Below, in pieces: positions 17,391 through 26,545 of a DNA stretch of 41,505 nucleotides. A program made the translations under genes and the position numbers. The stretch is from contig CAZMZC010000027.1 in NCBI GenBank assembly GCA_964570685.1, positions 1-41,505 on the forward strand, written 5' to 3'. The notes under the pieces were generated by a model that had not been told where the DNA came from, did not search any database, and worked only from the letters and a program-made list of their open reading frames with translations. Numbering within the stretch: position 1 is the stretch's first letter; the number at the start of each line of letters is the position of its first letter. The DNA comes from UBA1189 sp964570685 (lineage in GTDB: Bacteria > Bacteroidota > Bacteroidia > Bacteroidales > Bacteroidaceae).

Positions 17391-19058
17391 CTAATCGAGC
17401 CCCTCAATCTGTCCGTTCACGATATCGATGTGCAGGGCAGCAGGCTCTTTGGGAAGGCCAGGCATGCGCATGATGTCGCCGGCGATGACTACGAGCATCT
17501 CGGCACCGGCATTGATGACGATGTCCTGCACGGTGAAGCCGAAGCCTTCGGGGGCGCCGTACTTCTTGGCATCGGTGGAGAAGGAGTATTGGGTCTTGGC
17601 TATGCAGATGGGGAAGTGTGTGTAGCCCAGCTCGGCAATCATGGCCAACTTCTTCTTGGCGGCAGCGCTCAAGGTTACTGAGGCGGCACCATAGAGGTTC
17701 TTGGCTACCTTGCCAATCTTCTCCTCTACGTTGTCTTCGTCGGCATAGGCAAACTTCAGCTCCGTAGAGGGCTTCTCATTGATGGTGTCTACCACGAGTT
17801 GGGCGAGCTTGACGGCACCCTCGCCACCGAGAGCGTAGGCGTCGTTGACCTCAAATCCTACACCGAGCTCGGCGCAGTGCTGGCGCACGTAGTTGATTTC
17901 TTCATCGGTATCGCCGTTGTAGCGGTTGAAGGCCACGACTACTGTCTGCCCGAACGACTGGAGGTTGCGCAGGTGCTTGTCGAGGTTCACTATACCCGCC
18001 TTGAGTGCTTCGAGGTTGGGCTCCGAAACTTGGTCTTGGGGCACGCCGCCGAGCATCTTGAGTGCGCGGGCCGTGGCTACGAGCACGGTGAGCTTCGGGT
18101 TGAGGCCTGCCTTGCGGCACTTGATGTCGTAGAACTTCTCAGCACCGAGGTCGGCACCGAAGCCTGCTTCCGTGATGACGTAGTCGGCATAGGTCATGGC
18201 GAGCTTGGTAGCCAGCACGGAGTTGCATCCGTGGGCAATATTGGCAAAGGGGCCGCCATGCACAAGGGCGGGCGTGTTCTCTGTTGTCTGCACGAGGTTG
18301 GGCGAGAGGGCATCCTTGAGGAGTACGGTGATGGCTCCTGCTACGCCGAGGTCCTTAACGGTGAAGGGCTTGCCCTCGTAGGTGAAGCCGAGGAGGATGT
18401 TCTCGATGCGTCGGCGCAGGTCATCCTCATCCTTGGCAAGGCAGAGGATGGCCATGATTTCCGAGGCGGGAGTGATGTCGAAGCCTGCCTCCTGAGCGAA
18501 GCCGTTGGTCTTGGGGCCGAGGCCTGTGACGATGTAGCGCAATGAGCGGTCGTTGACATCGAGTACGCGGCGCCACAGTACCTCCTTGAGGCCTATGCCC
18601 TTGTCGCGGTTCTGATACATATAGTTGTCGAGCAGCGCGGCAATCATGTTGTTGGCCGAGGTGATGGCGTGGAAGTCGCCCGTGAAGTGCAGGTTGATTT
18701 TGTCCATGGGCAGCACCTGGGTGTAGCCGCCACCTGCAGCACCGCCCTTCATGCCGAAGCAGGGGCCGAGCGAGGGTTCGCGCAGGGCTACGATGACCTT
18801 CTTGCCTATCTTGTTGAGGCCGAGGGTGAGGCCGATAGATACGGTGGTCTTGCCAATGCCTGCCTTGGTGGGCGTGATGGCAGTGACGAGGATGAGGTTG
18901 CTTTGCTTCACCTTGGCGTCGTCGATGAGGTGCTCGTCGACCTTCGCCATGTAGTGGCCATAGGGGTTTGTACTCTCGGCGGGGATGCCTGCCTGTGCGG
19001 CAATCTCGCTGATGGGGAGCAACGGGGTGTTGCGTGCGATTTCAATGTCTGTCTTCAT
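17391..19058 (-). CDS. fhs: Formate-tetrahydrofolate ligase
   Basis: 555 residues, full length for the family. It catalyses ATP-dependent formylation of tetrahydrofolate to 10-formyl-THF in one-carbon metabolism. The P-loop-like TPTKAGIGKTTVSIGL, the LREPSLGPCFGMKGGAAGGG block and the LHFTGDFHAITSANNM block are all intact. The start at 19058 (MKTDIEIARNTPLLPISEIA) is 13 bases downstream of the large CotH gene. No promoter motif is visible in the gap, so it may be read from within or through that gene. Confidence 0.97.
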   Translation of the reverse strand: MKTDIEIARNTPLLPISEIAAQAGIPAESTNPYGHYMAKVDEHLIDDAKVKQSNLILVTAITPTKAGIGKTTVSIGLTLGLNKIGKKVIVALREPSLGPCFGMKGGAAGGGYTQVLPMDKINLHFTGDFHAITSANNMIAALLDNYMYQNRDKGIGLKEVLWRRVLDVNDRSLRYIVTGLGPKTNGFAQEAGFDITPASEIMAILCLAKDEDDLRRRIENILLGFTYEGKPFTVKDLGVAGAITVLLKDALSPNLVQTTENTPALVHGGPFANIAHGCNSVLATKLAMTYADYVITEAGFGADLGAEKFYDIKCRKAGLNPKLTVLVATARALKMLGGVPQDQVSEPNLEALKAGIVNLDKHLRNLQSFGQTVVVAFNRYNGDTDEEINYVRQHCAELGVGFEVNDAYALGGEGAVKLAQLVVDTINEKPSTELKFAYADEDNVEEKIGKVAKNLYGAASVTLSAAAKKKLAMIAELGYTHFPICIAKTQYSFSTDAKKYGAPEGFGFTVQDIVINAGAEMLVVIAGDIMRMPGLPKEPAALHIDIVNGQIEGLD

Positions 19059-19071
19059 TGCTTGATATTAA

Positions 19072-22000
19072 TTATTCTATTCTCAATTTCAGGGTCTCCA
19101 CATTGCCTTCCGAGTCGCTCACAGAGGCTATGTATGTGCCTCGGGCGAGTGTGTCGAGAGAGATGGCAGCATGTCCGCTGGCCAGTTCGGCGGTCACTCT
19201 CAAGCACTGCTGGCCGGCAGGTGTATAGAGTACTGCGGTGGCAGTAGCAGCACCGGCGTTGCAGATGTGGAGCGTATTGTCGGCAAAGAGGAGTTGCAGC
19301 TCTTCGGTAGCTACGCTCTCGATGCGTTGTCCTTCATCGGGTATTTCAGGTTGCTCCAGCCATGCGGCATAACTATTGATGACATTTGCCTTGGCTATGG
19401 TGGGCGTGGTCATCACATATACGTCGTTGCTTCCGTCGGGGTATAGGCCTACCGACTCGATGCCGAGGTGGGGCTCGTAGTAGATGGTGTCGCCCCAAGA
19501 GAGGTCGGCGGCAGAGAGCGTCACGTAGCCTCCCTCGGCGGCCAGCTTGAAGGGCGCGTGCAACTGGGTAAAGGTCATCAGCTTGTCGGGCCAAATGATG
19601 AGGTAGCCGTGAGGCTCGATGAGCGTGTTGACGCCGCTTCCCTCAATCACATACTTCGTAGGCTCGTCCAGGTTGTCGCTCAGGTACATACCGGCAACGT
19701 CGACGGGTTCGTCCGTGGTGTTGTAGAGTTCTATCCAGTCGTTCTTCTTGTAGTATTCGTTGACGTAGATGGTGTTGTCGGCACTGAGTTCGTTGATGCG
19801 CACGGGGCGGTTGTCCTCCTCGGCGAGTTCCTCTGCCGTGAGCGGTTCGTAGACGGCTATCAGCACGGCATTTCCCGTGGGGGCATATTCGGGCTCTTCG
19901 CTCACGATGCTGCCCGTAGCATCCGTGGTGGTGTGTAGCAACTCGCAATCGAAGTAGATGTCCGATGAGGTGCCGTTGTTGTTGTGCACCTCTACGGCAA
20001 TGGTGTTGGTGCCCCTCTTGAAGAGCGAGGCGGGCAGTGTGATGGTGCCGTTGTCGGGGTTATTGTTGGCGTAGGTCGATGCGTAGGTGTCGTAGGTGAT
20101 GGTGCCGTCGGGCATGATGTAGCGGGCAGCCTCCTGTCCGTTGATGTAGACAACCATACCGTCGTCCACGGTGTAGTTGAGCACGAAAGCATCTCCCGAG
20201 GCGGGCGCATCGGTCAGCCTAAAGGTGGTGCGGAAGTAGTAGGTGGGGCGCTTGTTGGCGGCATCGGCGCCATAGTCGAGCGTGGTGTTGTAGCCTCGTC
20301 CGTTGTTGGCATCGCTGGTGAAATATCCGAGCGGAGCCTTGCCGCTACCCCATGAGGTGGTGGAGTAGCTGGTGGCCGTCCAGCTCTTGCCGTCGAGCGA
20401 GCCTTGGTCGTAGTATTTCCATGTGCTGCTCTTGGCCAGGAGCGTGCTCTGCACGGTGTTGTTCTCTGAGCTCCATCCCACGAAGCGGTAGCCTGCCTTG
20501 GGCTCGGCCTTCAGGGTGACGGGAGCAAAGAGTGTGCCGCTGAACTTGCCGGTGGGCACTTCCATGTCGTTGACTCTGAGTGCGGCGCCCTCCACGTTGG
20601 CCGAGAGGGTTATCTCCTGCTTCATGTCGGTGCTGAGCCCCATACGCCAGTAGTCGATGAGTGCATTTATCATACTGCCTTGGCGGTTGGCAAGTGCGTT
20701 CTTCAACTGGTTGGCCGTGCTGTAGGGCGACTGACCGTCGAAGGCGAGTGCCGGAGCTATGCGTGCGGCCATCTCGTCGATGATGGCATTGCAGCGCTCA
20801 GGCTCGAACACACTGCCTGCCACGAGGCAGTAGGTGTCGATAAACTGCTTGCGGAATGAGTCATTGTTGAGCATATTGAGGAAAATGGTGACCAGTTCAA
20901 TTTCTTCGGTGAGACGGCCACCAAGGTCGTAGATGTAGTCGAACGTGTAGTTCTGCTTGCCTTCAAAGGTGTAGAAGGGGCTGGTGGTGGCAAGGGTGCC
21001 GTCGAGATCGAACATCACGAAGCGGAAGCGGCCGCCTTCGGTACGCGGACGGAATCCCTTGATGTTGTTCTGCGGCCAGTCGTTGCCGCCGAGGTAGAAC
21101 TCCACGGCCATATAGTTGATATACTCGTCAATATCTACAAGACCCCGTATCTCCTCATAGGTGGCCTCATCGGCAGCATTGGCCGAGAGGGCATACCACT
21201 TGAGGAAGGCTTCGCGGTCGCCCTCCATCTGCACATAACCCGAGTCGGGGCTCATTTCAAACTGGTCCATCTCGTCGGTGTCGATGCCCCAGTTGGCATA
21301 GGCGTAGTGCTTGTTGTTGGGCTCGCGCATGTTGAGCATGCTCACGTACTGGCCGTTGATGAAGTGCATGACGGGCTGGGTGTGTTGTCCGTCAACGTCG
21401 AGTCCCGAGCGGTGCACAATCTCCTGCAGGGCAGGGTCCTTGATGCGGCATCCCGTGTCGTTGCCACCATTGCGTATCTGCAGTGTCTTGTGCTTCAGAT
21501 AGGGTTTGCTGGCAAAGAAGGGGTAGTCGATGGAGTTGTTGCCCTCGTATATCTTGCCTGCCTTGAGCTTGAAGGAGTGAGGCGCCCAAGCACGGCTCCA
21601 TCCGCCACACATGGCGAAGTCGACCTCCTGATTCACCACCATGCCGCCATCGGGTGTGATGTACTCGAAGTTGACGGGGCGGTCCCAATCCATGTTCCAG
21701 TTGCAGGGCGAGCTTTGTCCGTTACCCGTGCGCCCGTTCACTCCCTGCACATATACGCCGAGGCTATCGTCGTAGAGGTTCACGGGGTCGGTCACCACGG
21801 AGATGATGGGCAGGGTGTAGTCGCGGCCCTTGTAGAGGAACGAGCGTGTCACCACCTGGCTGGGCAGCTTGCCCTCCTGGAAGAGGCAGAAGCGGTAGAT
21901 GGCCGTGCCGCTCACCGAGAACTTGCCGTCGGTGCTGGTGGCGCCGTTGGTGAGCGTAGGCGTGGTGCCGTCGGTGGTGTAGCGCAGTGTAGCTCCCGTG

Positions 22001-23409
22001 GGGATGGCCACGGTGAAGGTGAAGGGGGCGGTGAAGAGCATCGCATCGGTGTCAACGACAGGCGCTTCGAGGCGCTCGGTGGCAAAGGTGCTTGTGGCAT
22101 TGCTCTTGCCGGGGGTAGGCTCGGCCGTACGACCCCACTCGCCGGTGCCATCCGCAATGCGGGCATACGAGGTGCGGGGCACGGCCATGGGGAAGTCCTG
22201 ACTGGCTATCACCTCTCCGTCGGGAGTACTGATGTAGATGGTGCCACCGTCGTAGTCGAGCTTGAAACCGACCTGCGAGGGGGCATAGGTGTAGTGATGA
22301 TGGTCGAACCACACCACGCGGTAGCCACCGGCAGGCAGTGCACCTGCTTGGGCGAGGCGGTGCTTGGTCAGATTGGCGGCATCGTCGCTCACATACAGGC
22401 CATTGAGGCTCACCGCCTTGTCGGTCGGGTTGTACAGCTCTACCCAAGCGCCGTAGTTGAACGAGGGGTCTACGTACATATCAATATTGGCCGACTGTAT
22501 CTCGTTGATGACGAGCGACTCGGCCGTAGGCACCGAACGCTCCACGGTAATCTCGCACGAGGCCACGGCACCGCTCCCGTCGGTAGCGAAGGCATACACG
22601 CTGGTGACACCCTCGCGCAGGGCGGTGACCTTTCCGCTGGCGTCAACGGCTACTATCTGCTCGTCGTCAGAGCCCCACTCTACACGCTGGAAGGTGGCGT
22701 CGGCAGGCTCAACGGTAGCCGTGAGCTGCATCTCCTCGCCCTCGACCAGCGTGAGGGCGGCGTGCGGAAGGGTGATGCCCGTGACGGGGATTACCGTGCC
22801 GTAGTACTCAAGGCGGAAGTTGTCCATCATGCACCAGTTGCTATATTCGTAGGTGTTGCTCACGATGCCTATGGTCAGCGTGCCGTCGGCAACCTCCACC
22901 TCCACGCTATTGTTATACATCCCCTGCTCGAAGCAATAGGCGCCGCTCACCATCCCGTTGGGGTAGTAACAGTAGGTCCACCCCGAAGCACGCGTACCCC
23001 AGCAGCTGCTTGCATAGTTCTCGGCGAGGCACTCCGAGTACACGCTGGCGATGGGGACCTGGCTGTCGTTGGCATAGAGGTAGGCGGGTATCGACTCGGT
23101 GCCGTTGGCATACCGCTCGTAGGCCACGCCATTGTCGCCCGTGCGGTAGTAGGCCCGCACAGAAAGGCGGTACTTACCATTGGGCACGGTGACGGTTTGA
23201 TGGATGTCGAACGTGCCGTTCCAAAATTCCCATCCCTCGTAGTCACCACGTTGGCTCGATGCGTCGCTCACATAGGCCCATCCCGCCGCCGAGTTACCGT
23301 CGAAGTTCGGGTTGGTCACATAGGCTTCAGTAACATCAATCCACTGCTGGGCATGCAGCGTGAGGGGCAGCGCAAGAACGATGCAGAGGAGGTGTTTTAT
23401 GGTCTTCAT
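19072..23409 (-). CDS. Large multidomain CotH-kinase family surface protein
   Basis: 1445 residues. Order: signal peptide (1-20); carbohydrate-binding-like jelly-roll (about 22-195); Big2 Ig-like domain (about 203-290, VTGITLPHAALTLVEGEEMQ); lamin-tail domain 1 (about 298-430, SLVINEIQSANIDMYV); chitobiase/hexosaminidase C-terminal-like domain (about 455-530, LRYTTDGTTPTLTNG); CotH kinase-like domain (about 533-900, with MFDLDGTLATTSPFYTFEGK); InlB-B-like repeat (about 926-972, AEPKAGYRFVGWS); a second jelly-roll (about 1000-1170); lamin-tail domain 2 (about 1200-1330, INELSADNTIYVNEYYKKND); and a type-A-like sorting tail (about 1370-1445). It should be exported to the cell surface. Substrate unknown; the adhesive modules suggest binding to polymer or host surface. 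Confidence 0.9.
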   Translation of the reverse strand: MKTIKHLLCIVLALPLTLHAQQWIDVTEAYVTNPNFDGNSAAGWAYVSDASSQRGDYEGWEFWNGTFDIHQTVTVPNGKYRLSVRAYYRTGDNGVAYERYANGTESIPAYLYANDSQVPIASVYSECLAENYASSCWGTRASGWTYCYYPNGMVSGAYCFEQGMYNNSVEVEVADGTLTIGIVSNTYEYSNWCMMDNFRLEYYGTVIPVTGITLPHAALTLVEGEEMQLTATVEPADATFQRVEWGSDDEQIVAVDASGKVTALREGVTSVYAFATDGSGAVASCEITVERSVPTAESLVINEIQSANIDMYVDPSFNYGAWVELYNPTDKAVSLNGLYVSDDAANLTKHRLAQAGALPAGGYRVVWFDHHHYTYAPSQVGFKLDYDGGTIYISTPDGEVIASQDFPMAVPRTSYARIADGTGEWGRTAEPTPGKSNATSTFATERLEAPVVDTDAMLFTAPFTFTVAIPTGATLRYTTDGTTPTLTNGATSTDGKFSVSGTAIYRFCLFQEGKLPSQVVTRSFLYKGRDYTLPIISVVTDPVNLYDDSLGVYVQGVNGRTGNGQSSPCNWNMDWDRPVNFEYITPDGGMVVNQEVDFAMCGGWSRAWAPHSFKLKAGKIYEGNNSIDYPFFASKPYLKHKTLQIRNGGNDTGCRIKDPALQEIVHRSGLDVDGQHTQPVMHFINGQYVSMLNMREPNNKHYAYANWGIDTDEMDQFEMSPDSGYVQMEGDREAFLKWYALSANAADEATYEEIRGLVDIDEYINYMAVEFYLGGNDWPQNNIKGFRPRTEGGRFRFVMFDLDGTLATTSPFYTFEGKQNYTFDYIYDLGGRLTEEIELVTIFLNMLNNDSFRKQFIDTYCLVAGSVFEPERCNAIIDEMAARIAPALAFDGQSPYSTANQLKNALANRQGSMINALIDYWRMGLSTDMKQEITLSANVEGAALRVNDMEVPTGKFSGTLFAPVTLKAEPKAGYRFVGWSSENNTVQSTLLAKSSTWKYYDQGSLDGKSWTATSYSTTSWGSGKAPLGYFTSDANNGRGYNTTLDYGADAANKRPTYYFRTTFRLTDAPASGDAFVLNYTVDDGMVVYINGQEAARYIMPDGTITYDTYASTYANNNPDNGTITLPASLFKRGTNTIAVEVHNNNGTSSDIYFDCELLHTTTDATGSIVSEEPEYAPTGNAVLIAVYEPLTAEELAEEDNRPVRINELSADNTIYVNEYYKKNDWIELYNTTDEPVDVAGMYLSDNLDEPTKYVIEGSGVNTLIEPHGYLIIWPDKLMTFTQLHAPFKLAAEGGYVTLSAADLSWGDTIYYEPHLGIESVGLYPDGSNDVYVMTTPTIAKANVINSYAAWLEQPEIPDEGQRIESVATEELQLLFADNTLHICNAGAATATAVLYTPAGQQCLRVTAELASGHAAISLDTLARGTYIASVSDSEGNVETLKLRIE

Positions 23410-23442
23410 TGTATTTTTCTGAATGATGGTTTTTATTTACTA

Positions 23443-23473
23443 CAAAGATACAACATTTCAGTGAACGATGCAA
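23443..23473 (-). promoter_or_regulatory. Promoter of the 1445-residue CotH gene with a flanking inverted repeat
   Basis: On the minus strand TTG (23473-23471), 20 bases, TATCTTTG (23450-23443). The -33 TTG lies in the loop of a perfect 10-bp inverted repeat, TTTCAGTGAA (23456-23465) and TTCACTGAAA (23478-23487), a plausible operator. Confidence 0.7.
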
Positions 23474-23629
23474 TTTTTTCACTGAAAATTTACAGGGGAA
23501 AACCAACAATAAAAGCAAGCGCCTGCTCCCGCGATTTTTCGCACCTCCATCGGCACACGGGCGAGGTGCAAGCAACCGGCATCGCACATGCAAGAAAGCG
23601 TACGCCTCAGAAGCGGCTACACCGACGAA

Positions 23630-23772
23630 GCTACTCAGCACTCAGTTACTCAGTAATTTTTTTCGAGCGAAAATATGTAGAGAAAATTTATATATATATA
23701 TATATTATAACCTTCATTTCGCCCTTTTTGCATCTTCTCCAAAAACTAACTGAATACTGAGTATTGAGTAAC
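23630..23772. repeat. MITE-like inverted repeat made of ACTCAGT words around a TA tract
   Basis: Left arm about 23630-23663 (CTACTCAGCACTCAGTTACT and on into a T run) and right arm about 23741-23772 (AACTGAATACTGAGTATTGA) are imperfect complements of about 30 bases. The middle contains an uninterrupted TA dinucleotide tract (about 23689-23705). It has the size and shape of a small non-autonomous element. The remainder of 23410-23887 holds only promoters. Confidence 0.55.
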
Positions 23773-23827
23773 TTCATCCTCGGGGCAAAAATATTCGGCA
23801 CGAAGTCGCAAAATACATGTATAGATA

Positions 23828-23859
23828 TTTGGTCGTGTCAGAAGAAAATCGTAACTTCG
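23828..23859 (+). promoter_or_regulatory. Promoter of the GH28 gene
   Basis: TTTG (23828-23831), 20 bases, TAACTTCG (23852-23859), one mismatch from TAnnTTTG. ATG follows 28 bases later. Confidence 0.55.
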
Positions 23860-23887
23860 CTCCCAATAACAAAACCCCGAAAAGATT

Positions 23888-25213
23888 ATGAAAAAGACAC
23901 TGACAACACTGTTCTTCATGGCGGCACTGCTCGCCTGCACCCTTACGGCAAACGCCAAGAATGTATGGCCCGACGGCACGGAGATGTCGGAGTGGTTTAA
24001 GCGCACAAAGAAGGTGAAGCCCGCCGCACTGTACGACATCACCAAGCACGGCGTGGTGCGCGATAGCGCCCTGCTGCAAACCGAACAGATACAGGCGGTT
24101 ATCGACAAGGCAGCAGCCAACGGAGGCGGCACCATCGTGATCCCCGAAGGCACCTTCCTGAGCGGTTCGCTCTTCTTCAAGCCGGGCACACACCTGCACC
24201 TCAACCCCGGTGCCGTGCTCAAGGGTAGCGACTTCATCGGCGACTTCCAGCTGATGGACACCCGCATGGAAGGGCAGAACCTCAAGTACTTTGCCGCACT
24301 GGTCAACGCCATCGATTGCGACGGCTTCCGCCTCACCGGCAAGGGCACCATCAACGGCAACGGCCTGCGCTACTGGAAGCAGTTCTGGATTCGCCGCCAG
24401 TACAACCGCCAGTGCACCAACCTCGAAGAGATGCGCCCCCGCCTGGTATTCATACAGAGTAGCGACGACGTGCACATCGAAGGCGTGCGCCTCATCAACT
24501 CACCCTTCTGGACAACCCACCTCTACCAGTGCAACCGCGTGAAGCTCATCGACCTCTACATATACGCCCCTGCAGCCCCCGTGAAGGCTCCCAGCAGCGA
24601 CGCCATCGACATCGACGTATGCACCGACGTACACGTCAAGGGATGCTACTTCTCGGTCAACGACGACGCCATCGCCCTCAAGGGAGGCAAGGGCCCGTGG
24701 GCACATCAGGACAAGGTGAACAACGGCCCCAACCGCAACATCCTCATCGAGGACTGCACCTACGGCTTCTGCCACAGTATGCTCACCTGCGGTAGCGAGT
24801 CGATACACAACCACAACATCGTGCTACGCAACTGCGACGTGAAGGACGCCACCCGCATGCTATGGCTCAAGATGCGCCCCGATACCGAGCAGAACTACGA
24901 GTACATCACTGTGGAAGGCATCAAGGGCAACGTGAAGAGCATGCTCTTCGTGAAGCCATGGACACAGTTCTTCGACCTCAAGGGACGCGAAGACATCCCC
25001 TACTCCTACGCATCGAATGTGACGCTACGCGACATCAACATCGACTGCAAGATAGCGTTCGACGTGAAGAGCGACATCAAGCAGTACAGCCTCAAGGACT
25101 TCACCTTCGAAGACATCAACGTCACCGCTTCTGACAAGCCCGAGATACGCAAAGACTACGTAGAGAACTTCACTCTGAAGAACGTGAAGGTGAACGGCGA
25201 AAAAGTGGAGTAA
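23888..25213 (+). CDS. Glycoside hydrolase family 28 protein (polygalacturonase type)
   Basis: 441 residues. Signal peptide MKKTLTTLFFMAALLACTLT, then a parallel beta-helix. GH28 sites in order: SDAIDIDV (about 237-244, standing for the NTDG motif), NDDAIALK (about 258-265, the catalytic Asp pair), CGSES (about 302, in place of GHG) and WLKM (about 327, in place of RIK). Substituted forms of motifs 1, 3 and 4 are common in Bacteroidota GH28 enzymes that act on rhamnogalacturonan or other pectin side structures, so the exact substrate is open. It probably acts in the periplasm or at the surface. The next gene encodes an AraC-type protein with its own promoter, possibly its regulator. Confidence 0.9.
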   Translation: MKKTLTTLFFMAALLACTLTANAKNVWPDGTEMSEWFKRTKKVKPAALYDITKHGVVRDSALLQTEQIQAVIDKAAANGGGTIVIPEGTFLSGSLFFKPGTHLHLNPGAVLKGSDFIGDFQLMDTRMEGQNLKYFAALVNAIDCDGFRLTGKGTINGNGLRYWKQFWIRRQYNRQCTNLEEMRPRLVFIQSSDDVHIEGVRLINSPFWTTHLYQCNRVKLIDLYIYAPAAPVKAPSSDAIDIDVCTDVHVKGCYFSVNDDAIALKGGKGPWAHQDKVNNGPNRNILIEDCTYGFCHSMLTCGSESIHNHNIVLRNCDVKDATRMLWLKMRPDTEQNYEYITVEGIKGNVKSMLFVKPWTQFFDLKGREDIPYSYASNVTLRDINIDCKIAFDVKSDIKQYSLKDFTFEDINVTASDKPEIRKDYVENFTLKNVKVNGEKVE

Positions 25214-25236
25214 AGAAATAAAATCGAGCAGATAGC

Positions 25237-25267
25237 TTGCCCAAGTAACGGAATCGTGCTAAATTTG
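25237..25267 (+). promoter_or_regulatory. Promoter of the membrane-tethered AraC-type gene
   Basis: TTG (25237-25239), 20 bases, TAAATTTG (25260-25267), an exact TAnnTTTG. ATG 25288 follows 20 bases later. Confidence 0.7.
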
Positions 25268-25287
25268 CACTACATTTCAGAAAGAGG

Positions 25288-26469
25288 ATGACAAATTTTG
25301 CAATGATACTCATGGCTTCGCTCCCCACATCCTGGGCTGTTGTAGGGTGCGCGTTGATAGCGGTGACACTGATAGCCGTCGTGCTATTCGTGCTCAAGGC
25401 ACGCGAAGTGGCCACACTGAAGAAAGAGGTGCTGGAACTGCGCGACACCATGCGCATGATGCGCTACGAAGAAGCCAACCTCTCGCGCATGCTACACACT
25501 GCCGACAAGTACCCCGAACCGACCGCGCAAGACGAAACACCCGAGCAGGAAGAACCGGCCGACGAAGCCGAAGAAGAAATAGCGGAAATAGCGGAAATGC
25601 CGGAGACAGCGGAAACACCCGAGGAAACCGAGAGTACCGAGGAGCCCGAGGAAACTGAAGCCCCAGAGGAATCCGAGGAGCCCGAAACCCCAGAGGAGCC
25701 AGAGGAGTCAGAGGAAACCGAATCCTCTAAGTCCTCCGAATCCTCAGAATCCTCAGAATCCTCTAAGTCCTCAGAGCCCACTTCCGAGCCCGAGCTCCCC
25801 GAGCCCCCCCAAGTAAAGGAGCCCCCCCGCAAGCAGGCCATCAACGAACGCCGCCCCGCCATCCCCACCGACCTGTTCGCCGCCTGGTTTGAAGAGAACG
25901 AGCAGGTGCAGGAAGAAGCCCCCGCTGAAGCGGCACCCGTAGCCACCGAACCCTCCGAGAAATCAGAGATTTCAGAGAACCCCGAACCCACCGACTCCTC
26001 AGAGACCTCCGTGTCTCTCGAGTCCTCCAAATCCCCCGAGTCCTCTGAGTCCTCAAAATCCTCTGACTCCTCTAACTCCCCCGAGCCCCCAGCCGCAGAA
26101 GCCCAAGAAGCAGCCACCCCCGTTGCGCTGAGCAAAGAGGACGAGCGGTTCTGCCGCAAGCTCGAGCGCATCGTAAACTCGCGCATGAAGAACCCCAACC
26201 TGAATATCGACGTCATAGCAGCACAGTTCGGCATAGGCCGCACCAACTTCTACCGCAAGGTGCGCGAGCTGATGGGCGTGTCGCCCAACGACTACCTGCG
26301 CAAGTGCCGCATGGAGCGTGCCGCAGAGCTGCTTCGCGACTCCGAGCTCACGATCGCCGACGTATGCGCCCAAGTAGGCATCCCCGACGCACAGTACTTC
26401 AGCCGCGTGTTCAAGAGCCATTTCGGCATCCCACCATCGGCCTACAGGGAACAAAAGTCCAACGGATAA
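25288..26469 (+). CDS. Membrane-anchored AraC-type DNA-binding protein with long acidic Ser/Glu/Pro linker
   Basis: 393 residues. One membrane helix (about 14-36, WAVVGCALIAVTLIAVVLFV) is followed by a short coiled coil (about 38-70, LKKEVLELRDTMRMMRYEE), then a very acidic low-complexity stretch (about 75-180, EE, PE and ET rich, then SSESSESSKSS). A short conserved-looking island comes next (about 185-215, INERRPAIPTDLFAAWFEEN), then a second Ser-rich stretch (about 220-280). The end is an AraC two-helix DNA-binding domain (about 288-391, NLNIDVIAAQFGIGRTNFYR and LTIADVCAQVGIPDAQYFSR). The DNA-binding part equals that of hybrid two-component regulators, but there is no sensor, kinase or receiver. 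The DNA of the Ser tracts is a degenerate 9-bp repeat and may vary in length. Confidence 0.85.
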   Translation: MTNFAMILMASLPTSWAVVGCALIAVTLIAVVLFVLKAREVATLKKEVLELRDTMRMMRYEEANLSRMLHTADKYPEPTAQDETPEQEEPADEAEEEIAEIAEMPETAETPEETESTEEPEETEAPEESEEPETPEEPEESEETESSKSSESSESSESSKSSEPTSEPELPEPPQVKEPPRKQAINERRPAIPTDLFAAWFEENEQVQEEAPAEAAPVATEPSEKSEISENPEPTDSSETSVSLESSKSPESSESSKSSDSSNSPEPPAAEAQEAATPVALSKEDERFCRKLERIVNSRMKNPNLNIDVIAAQFGIGRTNFYRKVRELMGVSPNDYLRKCRMERAAELLRDSELTIADVCAQVGIPDAQYFSRVFKSHFGIPPSAYREQKSNG

Positions 26470-26479
26470 CCCCCGAAGG

Positions 26480-26510
26480 TTGATAATTCCACCGTTTTTA
26501 TATACCTTTG
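26480..26510 (+). promoter_or_regulatory. Promoter of pheS
   Basis: TTG (26480-26482), 20 bases, TACCTTTG (26503-26510), an exact TAnnTTTG. ATG 26546 follows 35 bases later. Confidence 0.7.
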
Positions 26511-26545
26511 CACGTTTTTTTTAACGAAGATACATACAACACAAT

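Noticed and set aside
21307..23760. An 817-codon open frame on the plus strand opposite the large CotH gene
   Set aside because: It is an antisense shadow of a GC-rich gene; the translation is rich in Val, His, Gly and Glu, has no domains, and the minus-strand protein is clearly real.
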